Assembly: GCA_903853285.1 (NCBI GenBank)
Contig: CAINTF010000136.1
Coordinates: 1 to 6,168, forward strand
DNA from: an uncultured Acidimicrobium sp.
GTDB lineage: Bacteria > Actinomycetota > Acidimicrobiia > Acidimicrobiales > Ilumatobacteraceae
DNA: 6,168 bases
Direction of reading: 5' to 3'
Below the pieces are notes generated by a model. The model was given only the letters and a program-made list of their open reading frames with translations, did no database searches and was not told where the DNA came from. A program made the translations under genes and the position numbers. Shown one piece after another: positions 1-5,198 of the stretch (the stretch's first letter is position 1; the number at the start of each line of letters is the position of its first letter).

Positions 1-1
1 G

Positions 2-1807
2 AACACAGCAATGCTCGGCATCGGAGGCATTTTTGCTGAGGTGATCCAGGACGTCGTTTTTGCGCCAATGCCGATTGATTTGCTTGGGGCCCAACGAATG
101 ATCGAAGCCCTTAAACATCAATCTATATTGCAGGATTTTCGTGGCGAGAATGCAGTCAATACCGGTTCGCTAGCAAATGCGATCGTCGCCCTCAGTAAAG
201 CTTGTGATGTACATCCAGAGATTGTTTCAATAGACATCAATCCACTGATCGTGCAACAAGACGGGACATTGGTTGCGGTTGATGCACTTGTAGAGACTCG
301 CAACATGAAGAAGGTCGCTGCAAACACATCAAACATTTTCAAACCACATGCCGATCACTATCGCGCGTTGCTTTCACCACGAGCAATTGTTGTAGTCGGT
401 GCATCGTCGCATCCCGGTAAATTTGGATTTGTTTCTTTACACAACATTCTTGCAAGTAATTTCTCGGGGACCGTTTACGCAACTAATTTGCAAAATGAAA
501 ATATTCTTGGTATTCAGACAGTTTCGTCGATAGATGAGTTGCCCGTTAACGAAATCGATCTTGCATTTTTTTGTACTCCTGCAAGTGCGAACCCTCAACT
601 TCTACGGCAGTGCGCCGAAAGGGGAATCCGTGCGGCTTTCATCGCATCGGCTGGTTATCGAGAAGCGGGATCCGCAGGAGAGCAAGCCGAGACTGATCTG
701 GTTCAACTCGCCGCCGATCTCGACATGCTGATTGCCGGGCCAAATGGTCAAGGGGTTGTCAGTACACCAGTTTCGCTGTGTGCGCAGATTGTCGGACCAT
801 ACCCACCACGTGGCGGTATCTCAGTTGCCAGCCAAAGCGGTAATTTCGTTTCAAGCTTCCTTAACTATTCTCGTCAAACTGGTGTTGGAATTGCTCGAGC
901 TATTTCCGCTGGCAATGCAGCACAAATTTCTGTAGGTGAATACTTGGAATGGTTCTCTCAGGATGATGAAACTCTTGTGAGCTTGGCTTACATCGAGAGT
1001 GTTAATGATGGCAGGGCGCTTGAAACTTCCTTTTCATTGGCACTGCAGCACAAACCACTCGTTGTTGTAAAAGGAGGCGCAACAGACGCTGGGTCGCGTG
1101 CGGCGCAGAGTCACACTGGAGCATTGGCGAGTAACGACAAGATTTTTGATGGGCTGTGTCGCAGCACAGGCGCTTCTCGAGCCAAAACGGTTGAAGAGGG
1201 TTTTGATATTGCCGCGAGTTTTGCCACACAACCGCTACCGAGAGGAAATCGAGTTGTAGTTCTGACAACTGTAGGTGGTTGGGGGGTGGTCACGTCAGAC
1301 GCGATCGCACAAGACGGCTTACTCGACCTCATCACACTTCCAAAAGAATTGATTACGTCATTGGATGAGTTATTGCCGCCGCGTTGGAGCCGCAATAATC
1401 CAATTGACTGTGCTGGCGGTGAAACACGCGACACTATTCCAGCAATCCTCGATCTCGTCTGCGCGCACGAGCAAGTAGATGCTGTGATTTTTCTTGGCAT
1501 AGGCATACAAAGCAATCAAGCACGAATGATGAGTGAGGGTCATTTTTATCCCGATCATGGTTTGGAGAGAATCGTGACGTATCACCGCAGACAGGATGAA
1601 CGTTTCGCCCAAGCCGCCGCTGAATGCTCAATCAAATACAACAAACCCGTTTTGGTTGCAACAGAACTAGCCGTCGCAGATCCTTCTAACCCTGGACCAG
1701 CTTCTGTACGAGAGACAGGTCGACTCTGTTACGCAAGCGGGACCCGAGCCGCATCGGCACTTGGACACATGTATAGGTATTCGCGTTTTATTGGGGTCGC
1801 TACGTGA
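2..1807 (+). CDS. Acyl-CoA synthetase (NDP-forming), permuted domain order; 5' end outside window
   Basis: This family makes acyl-CoA from an acid, CoA and ATP (or runs in reverse) through a phosphohistidine enzyme. The frame is open from base 2 and encodes 601 residues here. The ATG at 11 is probably internal, because it falls inside the conserved ATP-grasp stretch MLGIGGIFAEV, so perhaps 100-120 residues are missing to the left. The order seen is the end of ATP-grasp (about bases 2-310, closing with the INPLIV-type strand), a CoA-binding Rossmann domain (about 360-750, with VVVGASSHPGKFG and GPNGQG at 737-754), then succinyl-CoA-ligase-like domains. The likely phosphorylated histidine is in SHTGAL, codon 1112-1114. 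ATP-grasp in front of the CoA-binding part is the reverse of the common alpha-beta order. GPNGQG has Gly where many relatives have Cys. The C-terminus appears complete. The acyl substrate cannot be told from sequence. The stop overlaps the next gene's start, suggesting co-translation. Confidence 0.88.
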   Translation, partial: NTAMLGIGGIFAEVIQDVVFAPMPIDLLGAQRMIEALKHQSILQDFRGENAVNTGSLANAIVALSKACDVHPEIVSIDINPLIVQQDGTLVAVDALVETRNMKKVAANTSNIFKPHADHYRALLSPRAIVVVGASSHPGKFGFVSLHNILASNFSGTVYATNLQNENILGIQTVSSIDELPVNEIDLAFFCTPASANPQLLRQCAERGIRAAFIASAGYREAGSAGEQAETDLVQLAADLDMLIAGPNGQGVVSTPVSLCAQIVGPYPPRGGISVASQSGNFVSSFLNYSRQTGVGIARAISAGNAAQISVGEYLEWFSQDDETLVSLAYIESVNDGRALETSFSLALQHKPLVVVKGGATDAGSRAAQSHTGALASNDKIFDGLCRSTGASRAKTVEEGFDIAASFATQPLPRGNRVVVLTTVGGWGVVTSDAIAQDGLLDLITLPKELITSLDELLPPRWSRNNPIDCAGGETRDTIPAILDLVCAHEQVDAVIFLGIGIQSNQARMMSEGHFYPDHGLERIVTYHRRQDERFAQAAAECSIKYNKPVLVATELAVADPSNPGPASVRETGRLCYASGTRAASALGHMYRYSRFIGVAT

Positions 1808-3264
1808 ACCAGATCAATAGCGGTGATATCTCGAAATCAATGAAACGTGCGAACAGTAAAGTTCGTCTTGGTTCGGTGCGGGTCGTAGCAACTTTGCTTT
1901 CCACGGTATTGCTAGTCGGTGCTTCCATAATCGGTACCGCTTACAAATTTGTCAACGACATCGGCACTTCAGTTGCGAGCAATCGTTCGATCAATGAAGT
2001 TGTTTCACCCAACGCATCGTTGCTGAATGCACGTCGTTTGCCCGCGATTCTTTCGGCAGAGGTGCGTATCGGCGGACTTGTTCGCTCGCTTTCCGAAACC
2101 GTCAACAACTTTCCCGATCAATCCTGTCTCATTATCTCTATTGAAGGTCAGAAAATTGCATCGATCAAACCTAATCAACCGATCATTCCGGCAAGCAATA
2201 TGAAGTTACTCACAGCGGCAACGGCGCTCGAAGTACTTGGTCCTGATTTCGTTTACACAACCAAAGTTGTTGGTCTGAGTGACGCTAATCGAATTGTGGG
2301 AGATTTGTGGCTTGTCGGTGGCGGAGATCCACTGCTGTCAACGATTGGTTATCCGGCCACAGAGTCTTACCCAACATTGCATCCAACGAATATTGGCTCG
2401 CTCATCGATGCGCTTGTCGCTGCTGGAATCAATGAGATCACTGGAAATATTGTTGGTGATGAGAGCCGATATGACACAGAAAGATTTACGCCGACTCTGG
2501 GTCTTGGCGTGCGGACAACCGAGGTCGGTCCGTTAGGCGCACTGATTCTGAATGATGGCGTTGTACTTTCTTCACCAATCAAGCCAGACCAACCAGCGTT
2601 GTCTGCTGCACAGGAATTTTTGCGATTGCTCAATGAGCGTGGAATTGTTGTGCAAGGTACAGCAAAGACCGGAACTGCATCGGCCGACTTGCCCGTTGTG
2701 GCGAGCATTCAATCCGCTCCGTTAAGCGACGTGATTGCCGAAATGTTGACGAACAGCGACAACAACACAGCCGAATTGATGCTGAAAGAAATTGGCCTCG
2801 CGCGCTTGTCGACGGGTACTCGAATAGCGGGTACCCAAGTGGTCCTATCGGTGTTGCAGGAACTCGGGTTGCCAGTAGATGGACTCGTCATGATCGATGG
2901 ATCTGGTCTTGACCGTGGTAATCGAGCTACGTGTGCACTGCTCGCTTCAATACTTGAGAGAGACGGTGGATTTGGTGTATTAGGAAATGGTCTCGCAATT
3001 GCCGGCCAAACTGGCACACTGCGAGATCTGCTTGGAGAGTCTGCGGCTAGCGAAAGACTGCATGCCAAAACTGGAACGCTTACTGGAGTGAAAGCTTTGT
3101 CTGGATTCGTCCAGTACGCGCCAGAGAAATCTGCAATCTTTGCGCTCATTCTGAATGGAACTGGTGTTTCCAACCAAGGCTCGTATCGACCTATTTGGAA
3201 CGGACTTGCCAACGCTTTAGGAGCCCTCACCGAGCATCCAAGCGTTATTGATATTGCCCCATAA
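1804..3264 (+). CDS. dacB: D-alanyl-D-alanine carboxypeptidase/endopeptidase, PBP4 type (peptidase S13)
   Basis: A low-molecular-weight class C penicillin-binding protein that trims D-Ala from peptidoglycan stem peptides and/or cuts cross-links outside the membrane. All three active-site motifs are present: SxxK as S131-N-M-K134, SxN as S318-D-N320 and KTG as K422-T-G424. The LVGGGDPLL stretch after the first motif and a large insert between the first and second motifs are typical of S13. At 486 residues it is of normal family size. The N-terminus has basic residues, then a hydrophobic segment at about residues 23-46, a signal peptide or anchor that may keep it on the membrane. I use the GTG at 1804 because GTGA overlaps the upstream stop at 1805-1807. 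An in-frame ATG at 1840 (MKRANSKVRLG) is a reasonable alternative and would give a cleaner signal sequence. Gene symbol by family; it could equally be called pbp4. Confidence 0.93.
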   Translation: MNQINSGDISKSMKRANSKVRLGSVRVVATLLSTVLLVGASIIGTAYKFVNDIGTSVASNRSINEVVSPNASLLNARRLPAILSAEVRIGGLVRSLSETVNNFPDQSCLIISIEGQKIASIKPNQPIIPASNMKLLTAATALEVLGPDFVYTTKVVGLSDANRIVGDLWLVGGGDPLLSTIGYPATESYPTLHPTNIGSLIDALVAAGINEITGNIVGDESRYDTERFTPTLGLGVRTTEVGPLGALILNDGVVLSSPIKPDQPALSAAQEFLRLLNERGIVVQGTAKTGTASADLPVVASIQSAPLSDVIAEMLTNSDNNTAELMLKEIGLARLSTGTRIAGTQVVLSVLQELGLPVDGLVMIDGSGLDRGNRATCALLASILERDGGFGVLGNGLAIAGQTGTLRDLLGESAASERLHAKTGTLTGVKALSGFVQYAPEKSAIFALILNGTGVSNQGSYRPIWNGLANALGALTEHPSVIDIAP

Positions 3265-3278
3265 CGCGTTTTGGGGCA
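3255..3278 (+). terminator. Inverted repeat at the end of dacB, possible terminator
   Basis: TGCCCCA (3255-3261) and TGGGGCA (3272-3278) form a perfect 7-bp GC-rich stem with a 10-base loop. The left arm covers the last codons of dacB and the loop begins with its TAA stop. The loop holds the 8-base palindrome AACGCGTT. No proper T-run follows (only TT), so it could be a weak terminator, an attenuating or mRNA-stabilising hairpin, or chance. Confidence 0.35.
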
Positions 3279-3308
3279 TTCACGCATTCTCGCTGGTTTA
3301 CTGGATGT

Positions 3309-3647
3309 GTGAATGAAAAACGCTTAAGAGGCCGTTCGGCACGTAATTCATCGCTTTCCGCCGTGGAACTATTCAGGATGGTTCGCGACTATGTCAAGCA
3401 AGAGACTCTTGATCCTCTGCGAGGTGTCGGAAGATGGCTCGCCTGGGGACTCGTAGGCGCAATCGCTCTACTTTTTGGGGCTGTGCTTGGATTGGTGGGA
3501 CTGCTTCGACTTTTACAAGCTGAGGTATTTAACGAGCCAAACGGATTCACATGGGTTCCCTACATGATCGTTGTCGTATGCGCCTTGATAATGATCTGGC
3601 TCTCGCTGACGAGAATCCAACGTCCAAGTTTGCATAAAGAGAGTTAG
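3309..3647 (+). CDS. Small two-helix membrane protein, resembling actinobacterial holin-like/phage-holin-superfamily proteins
   Basis: A 112-residue protein with a basic, Ser-rich N-terminus, then an amphipathic stretch (about 17-40) containing VRDYVKQETLDPLRGVGRWLAWG. Two strong transmembrane segments follow at about residues 43-69 and 82-102, and the tail is short and charged. The YxKQETLxPLxGxGR-like block before the first helix is what I recall from a family in actinobacteria often labelled 'phage holin family'; the label does not establish lytic activity, and no phage genes are nearby. The start is the GTG at 3309, since I see no usable upstream start between it and dacB. The ribosome site is weak and a later in-frame start (GTG 3363) cannot be excluded. 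It lies 44 bases after dacB and 7 before the next gene, so it may act in the envelope. Function unknown. Confidence 0.75.
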   Translation: MNEKRLRGRSARNSSLSAVELFRMVRDYVKQETLDPLRGVGRWLAWGLVGAIALLFGAVLGLVGLLRLLQAEVFNEPNGFTWVPYMIVVVCALIMIWLSLTRIQRPSLHKES

Positions 3648-3654
3648 TTCAACA

Positions 3655-3864
3655 ATGACGAATAATGATTTGCGCATTACCAAGAACGATTTGGAATCGA
3701 AGTTTCAATCGCTCCAGGACGACCTGCAAGGTCACGCATCAGATAAGAAGCAATCGATTGTTGCGGCCGCAGCGATTGCAAGTGCTGTGGTTGTATTGAT
3801 TGCCTATTTACTTGGACGACGGGGCGGACGTAAGCGTCGTAGCGTTGTAGAGATTCGTCGCTAA
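3655..3864 (+). CDS. Small single-pass membrane protein, function unknown
   Basis: A 69-residue protein in three parts. A charged N-terminal part (about 1-33, TKNDLESKFQSLQDDLQGHASDKK by positions 9-32) could form a short helix or coiled coil. One transmembrane helix follows at about 35-53 (Ala/Val-rich, ending AYLLGRR), and then a strongly basic C-terminus (GRKRRSVVEIRR). The basic tail after the helix predicts a cytoplasmic C-terminus by the positive-inside rule. AAAGAGAG at 3636-3643 is a plausible ribosome site 11 bases before the ATG. The gene is separated from the two-helix membrane protein by 7 bases and from the following small frame by 5, which argues for one transcript and possibly a joint membrane role. 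I do not recognise a named function. Confidence 0.75.
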   Translation: MTNNDLRITKNDLESKFQSLQDDLQGHASDKKQSIVAAAAIASAVVVLIAYLLGRRGGRKRRSVVEIRR

Positions 3865-3869
3865 TCCAC

Positions 3870-4001
3870 GTGTGGTATTTAAGAATCTTCTGGCGCGCAA
3901 TCAAGTTCCTGCGAAGGCGCCGTAAGCCAGTTGTTGCTCGTGTACGCATCAAAGATGATCAGTCCATTTCCATTTCTCACTCCAAGCGCAAAGGTTTCTA
4001 A
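3870..4001 (+). CDS. Putative 43-residue basic small protein
   Basis: A short open frame starting GTG at 3870 and ending TAA at 3999-4001. It fills the space between its neighbours almost exactly, 5 bases after the one-helix membrane protein and 2 before trmI. The product begins MWYLRIFWRAIKFLRRRRK, an aromatic and arginine-rich stretch that could be an amphipathic membrane-surface or nucleic-acid-binding helix. It continues with PVVARVRIKDDQSISIS, which has a beta-strand pattern, and ends in HSKRKGF. Support is positional and compositional only: exact packing on the same strand in a dense gene row, plus a non-random residue pattern. No clear Shine-Dalgarno site precedes the GTG, so translation would depend on coupling to the gene before. 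I do not recognise the family. The alternative is a 139-base untranslated spacer. Confidence 0.5.
   Translation: MWYLRIFWRAIKFLRRRRKPVVARVRIKDDQSISISHSKRKGF
3990..3994 (+). promoter_or_regulatory. Ribosome binding site of trmI
   Basis: AAAGG lies 9 bases before the ATG at 4004 and supports that start. The site sits inside the last codons of the 43-codon small frame, so translation of the two would be physically linked. Confidence 0.55.
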
Positions 4002-4003
4002 AG

Positions 4004-4804
4004 ATGGCACGTGTATTTGCAGTAGGAGAGAAAGTTCTTATTCTTGATTCGAAGAAGAGACGATACCTAGCTACGTTGAGCGAGGGTGGACAATTTCATA
4101 GTCATTCAGGCGTACTTGAACACAATGACATTGTGGGCAGCCAAGAAGGAACGGTCTTGAAGTCCACCAAGGGTGCGCATTATTCAATTTTGCGACCGAC
4201 ACTTGAAGATTTTGTACTCGAAATGCCGCGAGGTGCACAAGTCATTTATCCGAAGGATCTTGCTCCTATTTGCATGATCGGCGACATAGGTCCTGGAATG
4301 CGGGTGTTTGAGACTGGCGTCGGATCCGGTGCTTTGTCAATGACGATGTTGCGTTACGGAGCATCAATCACTGGTTATGACATTCGCGAAGACTTTGCGA
4401 ATAGAGCAACTTCAAACGTGCGGTCGTTCCTTGGCGAGGAAGCACTTGAGCGCTACTCAGTCGAAATCCGCGACTCATATGAAGGTATTGATGGATCCGA
4501 CTACGACAGAGTTGTACTCGATTTGCCGGAGCCGTGGAACGTAGTGCCGCACGCCGAAAAGGTTTTACGCACTGGAGGCTTACTCGTGGCATATACGCCG
4601 AGTATTACTCAGGCAGTACAAGTTCGAAAGTCGATGGGCGATGCGTGGATTGAATCGCGCACGATAGAGGTACTACATCGTTCATGGCACATTGAGGGAA
4701 TGGCAGTCCGTCCTGACCACCGCATGGTGGCACACACGGCGTTTCTTACTGTGTCACGATTTATTGGACACGCAATGCCTATCGAACCGCCTACGGTTCA
4801 ATAA
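4004..4804 (+). CDS. trmI: tRNA (adenine(58)-N1)-methyltransferase TrmI
   Basis: A 266-residue class I SAM-dependent methyltransferase that makes m1A58 in the T-loop of tRNA, normally as a tetramer. The N-terminal beta domain (about 1-65) is followed by the family block SILRPTLEDFV (61-71) and YPKDLA (82-87). Motif I is ETGVGSGALS (103-112), the SAM-binding glycine loop. YDIRED (125-130) carries the acidic residue expected to hold the SAM ribose, and DLPEPW (173-178) is the catalytic motif IV. The C-terminal RPDHRMVAHTAFLTVSR (236-252) is also typical. Length matches the family. In Mycobacterium the homologue lies close to mpa, and here too the proteasomal ATPase gene follows, separated only by the opposite-strand ferredoxin gene. 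It overlaps that gene tail to tail by 14 bases (4791-4804), with no room for a separate terminator. Confidence 0.95.
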   Translation: MARVFAVGEKVLILDSKKRRYLATLSEGGQFHSHSGVLEHNDIVGSQEGTVLKSTKGAHYSILRPTLEDFVLEMPRGAQVIYPKDLAPICMIGDIGPGMRVFETGVGSGALSMTMLRYGASITGYDIREDFANRATSNVRSFLGEEALERYSVEIRDSYEGIDGSDYDRVVLDLPEPWNVVPHAEKVLRTGGLLVAYTPSITQAVQVRKSMGDAWIESRTIEVLHRSWHIEGMAVRPDHRMVAHTAFLTVSRFIGHAMPIEPPTVQ

Positions 4805-5036
4805 AGATGCATTCGCCAGGACATTCCTCGGCGGATTCGATGACACCATCTAGTTGGCTATCTGCGAAGTTGGCCATGCCTTCCGCGCCCTGGGCGTTGC
4901 CCTTGGCTGTTGCAAAAATCTTGTCCTTTTCACGAACATAAGCCAGACCGTCGTCGAGCAGAGTGAAAACGTCAGGGGCAATTTCCTCACACAATCCATC
5001 TCCAGTGCAAAGATCCTGATCAATCCAAACCTTCAT
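4791..5036 (-). CDS. Single-cluster ferredoxin ([3Fe-4S] or Asp-ligated [4Fe-4S])
   Basis: An 81-residue acidic electron carrier. The cluster motif is C10-TG-D13-GL-C16 near the N-terminus with C72-P near the C-terminus, so Asp replaces the second Cys of a standard CxxCxxC set. This pattern is known in [3Fe-4S] ferredoxins and in the Pyrococcus ferredoxin, where Asp ligates a [4Fe-4S] cluster. Either is possible here. A further Cys, C76 (CPGEC), lies four residues after C72 and might be a spare ligand. APDVFTLLDDG (20-30) is the usual strand after the motif. About 35 polar, Ala/Gly-rich residues (31-66) form the middle. The ATG at 5034-5036 has a strong AGGAG 9 bases upstream. The gene runs against trmI and away from arc. 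Partner enzyme unknown: such ferredoxins often serve P450s or other oxidoreductases, but none is in view. Confidence 0.92.
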   Translation of the reverse strand: MKVWIDQDLCTGDGLCEEIAPDVFTLLDDGLAYVREKDKIFATAKGNAQGAEGMANFADSQLDGVIESAEECPGECIFIEP

Positions 5037-5045
5037 GTTGGCTAG

Positions 5046-5050
5046 CTCCT
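5046..5050 (-). promoter_or_regulatory. Ribosome binding site of the ferredoxin gene
   Basis: Read on the minus strand, AAAAGGAG ends 9 bases before the ATG at 5036. It is the clearest Shine-Dalgarno sequence in the window and fixes the start. Confidence 0.75.
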
Positions 5051-5070
5051 TTTAGCTTTTAGCTTTTAAC
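5050..5070 (-). repeat. Three 7-base tandem units in the ferredoxin leader
   Basis: On the plus strand TTTTAGC TTTTAGC TTTTAAC; on the minus strand G(T/C)TAAAA repeated three times, directly followed by GGAG. It lies between the proposed promoter and the ribosome site. An A-rich, unstructured leader may aid ribosome loading, or it may be simple slippage. Confidence 0.6.
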
Positions 5071-5080
5071 TTCTCAATCG

Positions 5081-5111
5081 AATATGAAAACCATACGGCG
5101 TATGCAGTCAA
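5081..5111 (-). promoter_or_regulatory. Proposed promoter of the ferredoxin gene with a 19-base spacer
   Basis: On the minus strand TTGACT (5106-5111) resembles a -35 box and CATATT (5081-5086) a -10 box, separated by 19 bases. Transcription would start near 5074, giving a leader of roughly 40 bases with the AAAA repeats and AGGAG. The spacer is longer than the usual 17 and contains the 13-base dyad described separately. A perfect TTGACA further upstream (5126-5131, minus) has no fitting -10 at normal distance. Assigned by eye only. Confidence 0.4.
5092..5104. promoter_or_regulatory. Perfect 13-base dyad, candidate operator
   Basis: CATACGGCGTATG is a perfect inverted repeat of 6-base arms around one central base. 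It lies in the divergent region between the ferredoxin and arc genes, inside the proposed ferredoxin promoter spacer. It has no T-run and a one-base centre, so it cannot fold as an RNA hairpin with a normal loop, and a DNA site for a dimeric regulator is more likely than a terminator. ATACGG occurs again at 5161-5166, but without its mirrored half. Confidence 0.5.
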
Positions 5112-5135
5112 GATTACACGCCGCTTGTCAAAAAG

Positions 5136-5165
5136 TTGTGTTCTCGGCAAGGATTGCCCTATACG
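5136..5165 (+). promoter_or_regulatory. Weak candidate promoter for arc
   Basis: TTGTGT (5136-5141) and TATACG (5160-5165) are 18 bases apart and would start transcription near 5172, about 27 bases before the arc ATG. The -10 lacks the conserved final T, so this is a weak assignment. A promoter somewhere in 5037-5198 is nevertheless expected, because the gene to the left points the other way. Confidence 0.25.
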
Positions 5166-5187
5166 GTTTGTGATTAAGCGAATAAAC

Positions 5188-5195
5188 GGGGGTGA
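5188..5195 (+). promoter_or_regulatory. Ribosome binding site of arc
   Basis: GGGGGTGA matches the GGAGGTGA consensus at seven of eight bases, just before the ATG at 5199. An in-frame TGA at 5193-5195 rules out a longer N-terminus. Confidence 0.65.
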
Positions 5196-5198
5196 CTC

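Noticed and set aside
1002..1631. Several overlapping minus-strand open frames opposite the acyl-CoA synthetase
   Set aside because: They overlap one another and the conserved SHTGAL region. Their products are Cys-, Ser- and Arg-rich with no domain pattern.
2709..3287. Long minus-strand open frame of 192 codons opposite dacB
   Set aside because: It lies fully antisense to the part of dacB that carries the SDN and KTG motifs. The product is rich in Ser, Pro and Arg and shows no family motif. It is best seen as a by-product of codon use on the plus strand.
3309..3647. Prophage remnant suggested by the holin-like label
   Set aside because: No lysin, integrase, attachment repeats or other phage genes are present, and the flanks are core genes.
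3677..3952. Minus-strand open frame opposite the one-helix membrane protein gene
   Set aside because: The plus strand here has a convincing transmembrane protein followed by a tightly packed small frame. The minus product is Arg- and Gln-rich without structure.
4854..5045. Plus-strand open frame opposite the ferredoxin gene
   Set aside because: The minus strand has a strong ribosome site and a complete cluster motif. The plus frame has neither a ribosome site nor any family resemblance.
5125..5153. TTGTCA as a -35 for arc
   Set aside because: At 17 or 18 bases downstream there is only CAAGGA or AAGGAT, not a usable -10.
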